A program made the translations under genes and the position numbers. Below the pieces are notes generated by a model that saw only the letters and a list, made by a program, of their open reading frames with translations, ran no database searches and was not told the DNA's origin. Positions 1-7,699 of a stretch of 64,000 nucleotides of DNA are shown here, piece by piece; within the stretch, counting starts at the first letter, position 1, and each line of letters begins with the position of its first letter. Source of the stretch: Burkholderia sp. MS389 (GTDB lineage: Bacteria; Pseudomonadota; Gammaproteobacteria; Burkholderiales; Burkholderiaceae); NCBI RefSeq assembly GCF_016899425.1, contig NZ_CP045995.1, positions 1 to 64,000 of the forward strand, given 5' to 3'.

Positions 1-31
1 GGCTGCAGGAAGCGACAATCGACGACAATCG

Positions 32-65
32 GCGGCCGCGCTGCGAAACACCGCAGCGCGGCCGC
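32..65. terminator. Strong GC hairpin, terminator-like
   Basis: A perfect 14-bp inverted repeat (32-45 and 52-65) closes a six-base AAACAC loop. It lies just past the 3' end of the leftward formyltransferase gene and is followed on the plus strand by a T-rich stretch. There is no T run on the minus-strand side. It may therefore end a rightward transcript from outside the window, or act in both directions. Confidence 0.5.
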
Positions 66-98
66 TTCGTTGTTTACCGGCGCAACCGATGTCCGGAT

Positions 99-953
99 TC
101 AGCCCCCCATCTGCTGACGAAGGGACGCGTTCAGCGGGCTCCATTCGAGCAACGCGACGAAGCCGTCCTGCGCGGCGACCACGACCCAGCGCCGGTACTG
201 ATGCACGATCTGCCCGGGCTCGTACGTGTGTGCTTCCTGCCACGCGGTGGCGCGCCGCACGTGGACGGTCGTGCCGAAGAGCGGCGCGATCGATTCGACG
301 TTCCCGCAGGCCCGCACGACGCGCATCACCTCGGCCACGGGCTGCGCGAAATCGATCGTGCGCTCGGCATCGGCAACGCGCGGCCAGTAGCTGCCCGCAC
401 CTTGCGGACGCCGTTCGTTCCAGAGCCGATCGAAGTCGCGGGCCACGCGCGTGGCCAGCCGACGGGCGGCCATCAGCAGCTTCAGTTGCAGCGTCTCGTG
501 CCATTCGTCGGCATCGAGCGGAAAGCATTCGGAATCGATGATGTCCCCGGTATCGAAATCGGCATCGATTCGATGGCAACTGATGCCCCACTCGCGCCGC
601 CCCTCGAGGATGGCGCGCATGGCCGGGTACGGGCCGCGCCCGTCGGGCAGCGGTGACGGATGAAAGTTCGCCGCATGGCGCAGATAGGGTTGCCACGCCG
701 GAATCTTCCAGTTGTAGCCGGCCACGATCAGCGCCTCGCATTGCCGTTCGGCGAGCCAGCGCAGATCGTCTTCGTCGATGCGTGACAGTTGCACCGGAAT
801 GCGCAGCTTGTCCGCGCACTCGACGAGTTCGCTATTGAAGTCGAGCCGGTTGTCGACCGGAATCGAGTAGAGCGCCACGGGCTCCCAGCCGGCGGCCACG
901 AACGCGTCGAAGACGACGCGCCAGCGATCGAAGCCGGCGAACGCGAATCGCAT
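99..953 (-). CDS. Formyltransferase-family protein (Fmt/ArnA-like fold)
   Basis: This 284-residue protein looks like a folate-dependent formyltransferase of the Fmt/ArnA superfamily. The catalytic signature is visible: Asn96 and His98 in NFHPSPLPDGRG, and Asp134 in the DTGDII segment, matching the N/H/D triad of the family. The C-terminal third has no clear relative, so a true methionyl-tRNA role is not indicated; methionyl-tRNA formyltransferases are longer and carry an OB-fold domain. It more likely formylates an amino sugar or another amine. The ATG is preceded by a good Shine-Dalgarno sequence (AAGGGAGA). It points the same way as the candidate effector gene upstream but is separated by about 200 bp, and no pathway partner is visible. 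Confidence 0.75.
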   Translation of the reverse strand: MRFAFAGFDRWRVVFDAFVAAGWEPVALYSIPVDNRLDFNSELVECADKLRIPVQLSRIDEDDLRWLAERQCEALIVAGYNWKIPAWQPYLRHAANFHPSPLPDGRGPYPAMRAILEGRREWGISCHRIDADFDTGDIIDSECFPLDADEWHETLQLKLLMAARRLATRVARDFDRLWNERRPQGAGSYWPRVADAERTIDFAQPVAEVMRVVRACGNVESIAPLFGTTVHVRRATAWQEAHTYEPGQIVHQYRRWVVVAAQDGFVALLEWSPLNASLRQQMGG

Positions 954-1151
954 GATCGGTTCTCCCTTTCGCAGTGAAGGTCATGGCGGCATGGACGGCG
1001 ATGACGGCCACCCCGCTTCACGGTAAGCGCGCACGGTGGAGGACAGCCCGCGCATTCCGAAGTTTCGTCGAGTGCCGCGAACCGGCAAATCAATCGCCGA
1101 CTGCGTGCCGCGGCGACGGCGTCGCTATTGCGCCTGACGCCGCGCCGCGCG

Positions 1152-2861
1152 TCAAGACCTCAGCCCGAGGTTTTTCTTGATGGCGTCCTCCGCCGTCTTG
1201 GCGGCGGTTGCCGTGAGGCCGGGCTGCCCGATGATGTTGGCGATCTGTTTGAGCCGCTCGCTTTCGGTCAGCGGGGCGGCGCTCCGGCTGGAAGCCGATG
1301 TATCGCGCGGCGCCGGCGCTTCTTGCGGTTTTTCGCGCCGCGCGCGGGCAAGCTGCGAAAGCAGCAGCGCCGCTTCGCCCTTCGGAATGCCGCTGTCCGT
1401 CAGTAGCGTGTGCGCGGCGATCAGATCCCGATTGCGGCTCGCGCGCGGATGGTTGGCCACGATCGCGAGCGCTTGCCTGGCGCGTTGCGAGCCTGATGCA
1501 TCGACTGCCATGTCGGCACCCGCGAGCGCTGCAAGCGAGGCTGGATCGAGGCGCCCGATGCTCTGGGTGACCATCGACAGAATGTGCTTGACCACGATGT
1601 CGCGCTCGGCATCCTTGTGTACTTTCGCCTTGTCTTCAGCGTGCATGCCCGAGATCAAGCGCTTGCCGAACGACGTCGTGCCGTTGGCATAGCGGCGTGC
1701 ATCGTCGTAGAGCGACGCATAGATACCCGCCTGCGCCTGCGGGCTGCGCAAGTCCGCAGGCAGGCCTTCGTCCTCCGGCCGCGCCTCCATCGCGCGCAGA
1801 TCGTCGATCTTCGCACGGCTCGTTTGCAGCGCCGCGCGCAGGCGCTCGTCCCGCGTCTGGCCCGTGTAGTCGTGCGGGGCCAATACCGTGTCGACGTAGC
1901 GTTGAATCGTGGCGGCCTTCGCATTGCGCAGGTTTTGCCGTCCTTCGACAAACGGCTTCTTCAAATCGAGCGCTTCCTTGACCGCGTTGGTCAGGTGCCC
2001 GGATGCCGCGAGCGGCGCTAGCGCGCCGTGCGAGCCGCCTATGAGCAGCCCGCTTGCCGTCAGGCCGATGGCGGACGTGACCGACTGGTAGAGCGCGCCG
2101 TTACGTTGTTTGCCCTTGTTCTCCGCGATGCTCATGGCGGTCAATACGTCGCGGGCATGCTGCGTGAGCGGATGCGCGTCGTCTCGCGCAATGCGCGAGA
2201 GCTTGCCTTTGTCGTATTGCCATTCTCCGTTGCTGTTTTTCGTCAGCAGCAGGTTGTCGACCTGGTTGGGGATCGGCGCGCCCGGCGGGCATTTTTCGGG
2301 GTGCTCGAAGCGTTCGACGTCGGCGGCGAGCATCGCCTTGACCTTGTTTTCGTAACGGCTATGAATCGAATGCGCGGCGGCGGCGTTCGAGCCCGAGGCC
2401 AGCGCGTTCACGAGGTCGGTCGCGGGCGCCGCGTCGTAGCCGAACTGTCCGTGCGCGGCCGTCGATGCGCCGTTCAGGCCGTCTTTCGCGGGCCGCTTGG
2501 CGGCGAAGGCCGTCAACGTCATGCCTTTGCGGTTGACGCCCATCGCGTGCGCGAAATCGGCGAAGCGCCGGCCCTTGCCGCCGGCACCCGGCACGAATGC
2601 GCCGATGTCGTCCACCCCGGGCTTCTGCGCCGCGATAGCCGCCGCGGGCCGGGGAGCAGCGGGCGCGGCAGGCGGACCTTCCGCGCACGAGCGCTTGCCG
2701 AGGCTGCCGAGTTCGTCGATGAGCGCGCCGGCACTCGCGCGCCGGGTCGGCGCCGGCGCGGGTTTCGCTCCCGTGGAGGGGCCGGGGTCGCTCGCCGTGC
2801 GGGTGAGGGAGGCGGATTCGATCGCATGCGACCGGAACTCGAGCTTGGGTGGGGGCGCCAT
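1152..2861 (-). CDS. Candidate type III secreted effector (hypothetical)
   Basis: This 569-residue protein has no family I recognise. Its first 120 or so residues are rich in Pro, Ala, Ser, Thr and Arg, as in type III export signals. The body is alpha-helical and mostly polar with one short Gly/Ala/Leu-rich hydrophobic stretch in the middle, and the C-terminus is charged. The start at 2861 is preferred over an in-frame codon at 2972 because a perfect hrpII box (2931-2954) lies between the two, so transcription should begin inside the longer reading frame. The Shine-Dalgarno is weak. Export by the T3SS is inferred from the promoter box, the N-terminal composition and the location among T3SS secreted-protein genes; no enzymatic motif is visible. 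Confidence 0.6.
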   Translation of the reverse strand: MAPPPKLEFRSHAIESASLTRTASDPGPSTGAKPAPAPTRRASAGALIDELGSLGKRSCAEGPPAAPAAPRPAAAIAAQKPGVDDIGAFVPGAGGKGRRFADFAHAMGVNRKGMTLTAFAAKRPAKDGLNGASTAAHGQFGYDAAPATDLVNALASGSNAAAAHSIHSRYENKVKAMLAADVERFEHPEKCPPGAPIPNQVDNLLLTKNSNGEWQYDKGKLSRIARDDAHPLTQHARDVLTAMSIAENKGKQRNGALYQSVTSAIGLTASGLLIGGSHGALAPLAASGHLTNAVKEALDLKKPFVEGRQNLRNAKAATIQRYVDTVLAPHDYTGQTRDERLRAALQTSRAKIDDLRAMEARPEDEGLPADLRSPQAQAGIYASLYDDARRYANGTTSFGKRLISGMHAEDKAKVHKDAERDIVVKHILSMVTQSIGRLDPASLAALAGADMAVDASGSQRARQALAIVANHPRASRNRDLIAAHTLLTDSGIPKGEAALLLSQLARARREKPQEAPAPRDTSASSRSAAPLTESERLKQIANIIGQPGLTATAAKTAEDAIKKNLGLRS

Positions 2862-2930
2862 GATGTTCTCGACCAGGAGACAAGATGGACTGGACTGTGC
2901 GGGCCGGTCATGACACTCCCGTGAACCGCG

Positions 2931-2954
2931 CGAAGCATCGTCCGGATTGGCGAA
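2931..2954 (-). promoter_or_regulatory. hrpII box (HrpB-type) for candidate effector
   Basis: Reading leftward this is TTCG, exactly 16 bases, then TTCG, the hrpII/PIP-like box used by HrpB/HrpX regulators. No clear TANNNT -10 element occurs 30-32 bases downstream, so this is a weaker case than the other boxes in the window. It lies 70 bp ahead of the 2861 start. Confidence 0.6.
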
Positions 2955-3002
2955 GCGGGTTCGCGGCGGCATGCCGACGAGCCGTCTCGCGGGTGTCGCT
3001 CA

Positions 3003-3063
3003 TTCGGTTTTCGCGGTGCGGCTTCGCGCGCGCGAACGCTTTCGCATCCGCATTCATTAGATT
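3003..3063 (+). promoter_or_regulatory. hrpII box plus -10 for the 3145-3829 gene pair
   Basis: TTCG at 3003-3006 and TTCG at 3023-3026 are separated by exactly 16 bases. A TAGATT element (3058-3063, fitting TANNNT) follows at a 31-base spacing. This is the full layout described for HrpB-dependent promoters in Ralstonia. The first downstream gene starts 81 bp further on. Confidence 0.8.
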
Positions 3064-3144
3064 GGAACGAGGGCCGCCTTCACGCGGTTCGGTGTCGCGC
3101 GTTTCATCGAACGCGCGTTTCGTTCACGATCAAGGAGAAAACGA

Positions 3145-3450
3145 ATGAGCTTCATCGGCAATATTGTGAAGAGCGTAGTCGGGGATGTCACCAAGGCTGC
3201 CGGGGGTGTCCTCAATGGTGTAGGCAACGCGCTGCACGGCGCGGCGACGTTCGGCAAGGGGCTGCTGAGCGGCAACCCGAAGGAAGCCCTTGCGGGGGCG
3301 GGGGCCATTGCGAAGGGCGGGCTCGAGGCGCTCGAGGGCGGCACGGCGCTCGCGGAAAACCTGACGCCGGAGGGCGCCGCCACCGCGCTCGCGCTGGCGG
3401 GCGGCAAGGAGGCGGTGCGAACGCTGACCTCAGGCACGGGCGCAGCCTGA
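3145..3450 (+). CDS. Small Gly/Ala-rich protein, candidate T3SS-secreted protein
   Basis: This 101-residue protein has a strong Shine-Dalgarno (AAGGAG). It is very rich in Gly, Ala and Leu, has no Cys or Trp, and is made of amphipathic stretches with no signal peptide. I do not recognise a family. Composition and size resemble small harpins or translocator accessories. It sits alone behind a complete hrpII promoter and is followed 19 bases later by a HrpB1/HrpK-family gene, suggesting a two-gene operon in which the second protein could be its periplasmic or chaperone-like partner. The assignment as a secreted protein is inference. Confidence 0.55.
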   Translation: MSFIGNIVKSVVGDVTKAAGGVLNGVGNALHGAATFGKGLLSGNPKEALAGAGAIAKGGLEALEGGTALAENLTPEGAATALALAGGKEAVRTLTSGTGAA

Positions 3451-3469
3451 TGCACGGACGGTGACGAGC

Positions 3470-3829
3470 ATGATGGAGCTTCTTACCGAACTGCCGGCTG
3501 ATGCGCCGGCCATCGCGCAGGCGATCATCGAGCATATCGAGGCCAACGAGCTGGACGAGGCCGAGGCGCTGCTGGCGCGCATGCACGATGTCTACCCCGA
3601 AACGCGCGAGGTGCACGTGTTCGCCGTGACGATCGCGTTGGTGCGCGGGCGTCCGCACGAAGCGTGGCAGATCGTGAACGGATTGCCCGACGATCGCGCG
3701 CCCGAACTGAAGGCAATCTGTCTGAAAGTCCTCGATGATCCGTCGTGGCATGGCTATGCGACGGCGCACGAGGACAGTAGCGATCCCTACGTGCGCCTTG
3801 CCATGCGGCGCCTGCTCGAAAGAGACTGA
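3470..3829 (+). CDS. HrpB1/HrpK-family T3SS protein (paralogue 1)
   Basis: This 119-residue protein belongs to the HrpB1/HrpK family, small tetratricopeptide-like proteins of hrp2 T3SS clusters. The ELDEAEALLARM motif near residue 25 and the C-terminal DDPSWHGYA pattern (family form: cysteine or leucine, then D-x-x-W-x-x-Y/H-A) are visible. An upstream in-frame GTG at 3461 could add three residues; the ATG is preferred. In Xanthomonas HrpB1 is periplasmic and binds peptidoglycan. Two more members lie at 38940 and 45478, and the three are well diverged. This copy sits with secreted-protein genes and not in the core operon, so a role tied to the 3145 protein is possible. Confidence 0.75.
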   Translation: MMELLTELPADAPAIAQAIIEHIEANELDEAEALLARMHDVYPETREVHVFAVTIALVRGRPHEAWQIVNGLPDDRAPELKAICLKVLDDPSWHGYATAHEDSSDPYVRLAMRRLLERD

Positions 3830-3839
3830 TGGCCGCTGC

Positions 3840-3856
3840 CGGGGCCTTCGGCCCCG
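3840..3856 (+). terminator. Hairpin after the HrpB1-like gene
   Basis: CGGGGCC and GGCCCCG pair perfectly around a TTC loop, 10 bases after the stop codon. There is no long T run, so it is a modest intrinsic terminator or a 3' stabilising hairpin. Confidence 0.45.
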
Positions 3857-3948
3857 CTCGGCGAATCCCATCGCGTCGTTTCCCTCGAATCCGTGTCGTC
3901 CATGTATTGCCGATGAGCGGCGTTGTCGCGCGGCGGGAAATGCCGGGC

Positions 3949-3977
3949 AAAAAAAGCCCGCCCGGACATCGGGCGGG
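3949..3977 (-). terminator. Rho-independent terminator of the harpin-lysozyme gene
   Basis: An 8-bp GC stem (3957-3964 with 3970-3977) around a GACAT loop is followed, reading leftward, by seven T residues (A run at 3949-3955 on the plus strand). It lies 45 bp past the stop of the leftward gene. Confidence 0.85.
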
Positions 3978-4021
3978 ATCGTGCGCGCTTCAAACGCCCC
4001 GGGGGGCGGACGCGTTCGCGT

Positions 4022-4840
4022 TCACAGACCTTGCGCGAGGAATTGCTCGGCGTACTTGTTGCGGTTTTCCATTTGCGGATCGGTCGCCTGTTCGTAGTCC
4101 TTGTCCCAGACCAGTGCCGCTTGGTCCGCCGTCGTCGTCTGCTTGATGTCCGTGATCGTCTTGCTATACGTCGTGTCGAGTTCCTGATTCATGAAGCCGA
4201 TGTTGGCTTCGAGGCTGCCCGGGTCGAGTCCGTGCTCCTTCGCATAGTTGATTTCGCCTTGTTTGCGTGTGCCGCCCCATTGCGCAAGCCCCCAACCGTT
4301 GGCGTTGTCGTCCGCGAAGTTGCCGGAGGGCGCGCCTGTCGCTCCGCCTTGATTGACGTTGCCTTTCAGCCCGCTTTCCTGCTGCAGGTTGCCGAGCACG
4401 CCGGCGACCTGCGCGTCGGTCAGGCCGTAGCGCGATTTGAGGTCCTGTGCGATGGCGTGCGCGGCGTCGCCGCCCGATACATTGGGCAGCGTGTTGCCGC
4501 CGCCGTGGCCGCCGCCACCGCTTCCACCGCCGCCTATTCCCGGCGACGCGCCGCCACCGCCCTGGCCGCCACCGCCGCCGCTCACGCCAGCGGGTGCGGC
4601 GCCGCCACCGCCGGCATAGGCGGGCGGCGCGGAGTACGAAGGCGTACCGCCGCCGACGCCGCCCACACCACCCGCATCGCCTGAATTCTGGCTGGAGGGA
4701 TCGAGAATCTGCTTGATTTCTTCGATGAGCAACTCGAGCAGTTGTGCGAGCTGCGATTCGTTCGTGCCGCCGCTGCCGCCGACATCGTCGATGCCGTTCA
4801 GATAACCGGCGTTATAGCTTTGCACTGCCGTGGTAGACAT
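4022..4840 (-). CDS. Harpin-like protein with C-terminal phage-tail-lysozyme domain
   Basis: This 272-residue protein has two parts. Residues 1-118 look like a harpin: no Cys, a Leu-rich amphipathic helix (about 31-48), then a long Gly-rich linker (53-118). Residues 122-272 match the phage tail lysozyme family: the LGNLQQESG motif with candidate catalytic Glu155, NGWGLAQW at 181-188, then a Lys-rich helix and GLDPGSLEANIGFMNQEL. There is no signal peptide, as expected for a type III substrate. The start has a good Shine-Dalgarno (GGAGAAAATC), a full hrpII promoter lies upstream, and a strong terminator lies downstream, so it is a monocistronic HrpB-regulated gene. By analogy with HopP1-type proteins it may open the peptidoglycan for the T3SS or be a helper secreted to the outside. 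The lysozyme assignment is good; catalytic activity is untested. Confidence 0.75.
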   Translation of the reverse strand: MSTTAVQSYNAGYLNGIDDVGGSGGTNESQLAQLLELLIEEIKQILDPSSQNSGDAGGVGGVGGGTPSYSAPPAYAGGGGAAPAGVSGGGGGQGGGGASPGIGGGGSGGGGHGGGNTLPNVSGGDAAHAIAQDLKSRYGLTDAQVAGVLGNLQQESGLKGNVNQGGATGAPSGNFADDNANGWGLAQWGGTRKQGEINYAKEHGLDPGSLEANIGFMNQELDTTYSKTITDIKQTTTADQAALVWDKDYEQATDPQMENRNKYAEQFLAQGL

Positions 4841-4914
4841 GATTTTCTCCGCGTGAGAATGACGTTGTTCATCAGCTGCCGATGGAGGGCCGATAGCGGC
4901 CGCCTGCGAAACCT

Positions 4915-4975
4915 AATTTATTGTCCGGCGCTTACAGCGCGTTGACGGATGCGAAGCCGTCGCCGGATTGCCGAA
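4915..4975 (-). promoter_or_regulatory. hrpII box plus -10 for the harpin-lysozyme gene
   Basis: Reading leftward: TTCG (4972-4975), 16 bases, TTCG (4952-4955), 31 bases, then TAAATT (4915-4920). All elements fit the HrpB-dependent consensus. The upstream half-site is also the first unit of the octamer array at 4971-5034. Confidence 0.82.
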
Positions 4976-5034
4976 CCGCCGAACCGCCGAACCGCCGAAC
5001 CGCCGAACCGCCGAACCGCCGAACCGCCGAACCG
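4971..5034. repeat. Eight perfect copies of an octamer (CCGAACCG)
   Basis: CCGAACCG is repeated eight times without error. Each unit carries a CGAA/TTCG half-site, and the first unit supplies the outer half of the hrpII box of the harpin-lysozyme gene. The array sits in the non-coding gap (4841-5148) between that gene and the next candidate effector; the rest of the gap shows nothing else clear. Confidence 0.9.
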
Positions 5035-5148
5035 GGTGGCGGCCGCGATGCCGATGCAAGCGGCTTGCGGCAGGCGAGCCGCCGCGCCACCGATGCGGCC
5101 ACCTGCACGAACCTTCGTCGTTTCGCTAGCTTGGCGCGGCCCGTGTGT

Positions 5149-7236
5149 TCAGGCGGTCGTGCGATGCATCACGCCGAGTTCCACCGCGTTGTCGGCGTCG
5201 ACCGTTCGCCGCTCGTTCGACCGGTTCGACGGGCTCGACGTGCTCGCGGCAAACGGCAGGCATCCCGCGATGATGAGCAGTGCACCCAACGCGTTCTCCG
5301 TGAAGTTCTTATCGCCGGCGGACCAATCGCTTCTCCCCCCCACGGCGTGATTGACCACGGCGGTGGCCGCATAAAGGGAGAGGAACAGGCTGAGACGCGC
5401 GATTCCCGCGCCGGCCGCCTTGTCCCCGAGCTGCCTGGCCGTGCTGGTTTCGGAGGTGTCGATCTTGCCCCAGCTCAGGCGCAGCGACTTCAGTTCATCG
5501 AGCGCCTTGCCCGTGAAGCCGTGCGTCGAGATTTCCGAGGCCACGCGTCCCCCGATCGCATCCAGCCCCTCGCCGGCGGCATTCGCTGCCGAATAGCCGA
5601 ACAGGCCTTTGATCGCTGCGTTGGTCTTCGTGTGGTGAATGAGGCTGTCGACGTAGGACGTGGCCGACCATTGCGAGCTGGCCTGCGCGGTGTTCACGGC
5701 GAGCTGGTTTCCGAAATACGGAACGCCGTTGAGCGCCTGACCTCTGACGGGGTGCTCGTAGCCGGCGTCGTGATTGCCTTCGAGCGGGCGGAACACGTTG
5801 ATCACGTCGCGCGCCAGGTATGCGTACGATTTGATCGCGCTAGGCAGCATGCCGGCGAGCTGCCCAAGATGCCCGTTGCCTTCGTCGTTCTTGCCGGCAT
5901 GGGCGGCGAGGCCCACCGTCGTGATCAGCGCGATGAGCTGCGCACCGTGGCCCGCGTAGGTTTTCGTGTCCGCGGTGCCGGTGTGATACTTGTGCAACAT
6001 CGCGACCAGATTGCCCATCGCCGCCGCCGTGAACAGCGAGGCCGTGATGACGCCGCGTGTTTCGGGCCCGGCGCCGGTCTTGTCGAGGACGGCTTCGGTC
6101 GCCATCGAGCACAACTCCCGGAACAGCGTGGCGCCGCCGGTTGCGACGAATTCATGACTGAACGCGTTGACGAGGTTGGCCGTCCACCCTTTGAGCGGTT
6201 GCGCGGCGCCGTAGGGGTTCCGAGTCAGCATGTCGCCGACGTTCGAGATGAACGACCGGATTTGTCCCGGCCGGGACAGCGCGGCCGACAGGTGGTCGCT
6301 GATCGCGGCGGCCGATGCCGGACGTGTGTCTTCGGGTTCCGCGACCGCCGAGATATCCTCGGCCACCGATGTCCCGGCGGCCAGCGTGCGGGTTTCCAGT
6401 GCTATCCGGGACGACGAGCTCGGAACGGTTGCTTCGGGCCGGATTTCGGCATCCTGAATGTCGATGTCGTGCGCGACGCGGTGAGGCGCCGCGAAGCTGG
6501 CCGGATTCGGGGAGAGCGGGCTTCGGGGCGTCGTGTCGTGTCCGTCGGGTTTATGTTGATCGAAGACGGGGCTGGACGGAGCGGATGAGGAAGCGTTCGA
6601 TGCGGCGCGGTGGAGCAACGCCGGGTTCGCCCCCTTGTCGAGCGGCAGCGGGCTGCTCGAGCGGGACGTGGCCGGTTGCTTGCCGGCAGCTTTCGTTTCC
6701 ACCAGCTCCTGATGTTGACCGGGCGCCGCACTGTCGTGCTCCGATGCAGGCGTGTGTGGCTGCGGTTCGTCGTGTACGGGCAATTCTTCGCTCGACTGCC
6801 CGCCCCCCGACAAGTCGAGCACCGGCACCGTCTCGTCTCCCAGGGCTGCACGTTGAGCGCTCAGCTTGCCCGAACCGGGCAGCGACCGTGAGCCGCCACC
6901 TTCGCGACCGATCGCGGCGCCTGACGACGATGACGCGCGCGGAGGCAGCGATTTGCGCCTGACCGGCAACGGTGCCGGTAGCGCCGGCGAAGGGGGCTGC
7001 GCCGTCCCGGCCGGTTGCGATGTCGTCGAAAGCGGGCCCGCCGGCGCCGGTGCATCGGTGCCGGTGTGCGCCGGAAAGGCCGGCGCATTGCTCAGCGCGC
7101 CGAGCAATGCGCCGCCGGAGGGGCGCGGGCCGGTCATCGATGCGCTTCGTTGGCGCGGGGCAGGCGCGGGCTGCGTGTCGTTGCGCGGGAGGTCGAGCGA
7201 TGATGACCGTACTTGCGTGCTGTTGCTGATCGTCAT
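5149..7236 (-). CDS. Large candidate T3SS effector or translocator (hypothetical)
   Basis: This 695-residue protein has no family I can name with confidence. Residues 1-330 are rich in Pro, Ser, Ala and acidic residues and look disordered, with no signal peptide, which suits a type III export signal. Residues 340-690 are ordered. They contain several Ala/Leu/Ile-rich hydrophobic segments, for example VITASLFTAAAMGNLVAML, ALITTVGLAAHAG and ALGALLIIAGCLPFAA, so membrane insertion in the host is possible. The start has a good Shine-Dalgarno (AAAGGAAACGTC). Only an imperfect hrpII-like element is seen upstream (TTCC-N16-TTCG, 7369-7392, no -10). It may be an effector of HopD-like architecture or part of a translocon; no HrpF/PopF gene is otherwise seen in the window. 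Confidence 0.55.
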   Translation of the reverse strand: MTISNSTQVRSSSLDLPRNDTQPAPAPRQRSASMTGPRPSGGALLGALSNAPAFPAHTGTDAPAPAGPLSTTSQPAGTAQPPSPALPAPLPVRRKSLPPRASSSSGAAIGREGGGSRSLPGSGKLSAQRAALGDETVPVLDLSGGGQSSEELPVHDEPQPHTPASEHDSAAPGQHQELVETKAAGKQPATSRSSSPLPLDKGANPALLHRAASNASSSAPSSPVFDQHKPDGHDTTPRSPLSPNPASFAAPHRVAHDIDIQDAEIRPEATVPSSSSRIALETRTLAAGTSVAEDISAVAEPEDTRPASAAAISDHLSAALSRPGQIRSFISNVGDMLTRNPYGAAQPLKGWTANLVNAFSHEFVATGGATLFRELCSMATEAVLDKTGAGPETRGVITASLFTAAAMGNLVAMLHKYHTGTADTKTYAGHGAQLIALITTVGLAAHAGKNDEGNGHLGQLAGMLPSAIKSYAYLARDVINVFRPLEGNHDAGYEHPVRGQALNGVPYFGNQLAVNTAQASSQWSATSYVDSLIHHTKTNAAIKGLFGYSAANAAGEGLDAIGGRVASEISTHGFTGKALDELKSLRLSWGKIDTSETSTARQLGDKAAGAGIARLSLFLSLYAATAVVNHAVGGRSDWSAGDKNFTENALGALLIIAGCLPFAASTSSPSNRSNERRTVDADNAVELGVMHRTTA

Positions 7237-7523
7237 GACGTTTCCTTTCGGTTGATTTCGATCGTTCGACGTCGCCTCGCGACAAAGGCCTCGATGGACT
7301 TGCGCGCTGCCTCATCGCGTCCAGGCGGTCGACGTGCGTTCGCCCGTCGATTCCGTCTTCGCGCTTTGCGAACGTGGGTTCTCGTGTTGGAAAGGTAAAA
7401 CGACATGACGGTGGCAGCCTGCCGATTCCGAAGTGGCGTGCAAAAACACGCACGTCGATGCCGGCGCCGGTGCGACGACCGCGGATCTCTTTGCGCACTT
7501 CATCGCATGTGTCGCATGCGTGC

Positions 7524-7584
7524 TTCGCAATTTCGCTCGCCGCGTCGCGTCGCGTGCGTTGCGCAATGCCGTCGAGCATAAGCT
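7524..7584 (+). promoter_or_regulatory. hrpII-like box plus -10 for the pilin-tailed protein
   Basis: TTCG (7524-7527), 16 bases, GTCG (7544-7547, one mismatch), 31 bases, then TAAGCT (7579-7584). The spacing is exact and the single mismatch is at the first base of the second half-site. It lies in the 463-bp divergent gap between the large candidate effector (5149-7236) and the gene at 7700; nothing else clear is seen in that gap. Confidence 0.6.
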
Positions 7585-7699
7585 TGCGCTTGCATTCCTC
7601 GATATCGCTCCGCGTGAGTGGGATGCGGGGACCGTGCCGCGCCGACATCGAGCGATGTTGCAGGCGACGGAAATCGTCATGTCACTCAAGGAGTTCGCC

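Noticed and set aside
4921..6588. 555-codon plus-strand open frame running through the octamer array and opposite the large candidate effector
   Set aside because: The array is in the promoter region, the translation is low-complexity and Arg-rich, and the minus-strand gene has better start and composition.
7369..7392. TTCC-N16-TTCG reading leftward ahead of the large candidate effector
   Set aside because: One half-site is degenerate and no -10 element lies 30-32 bases downstream; kept only as a weak note.
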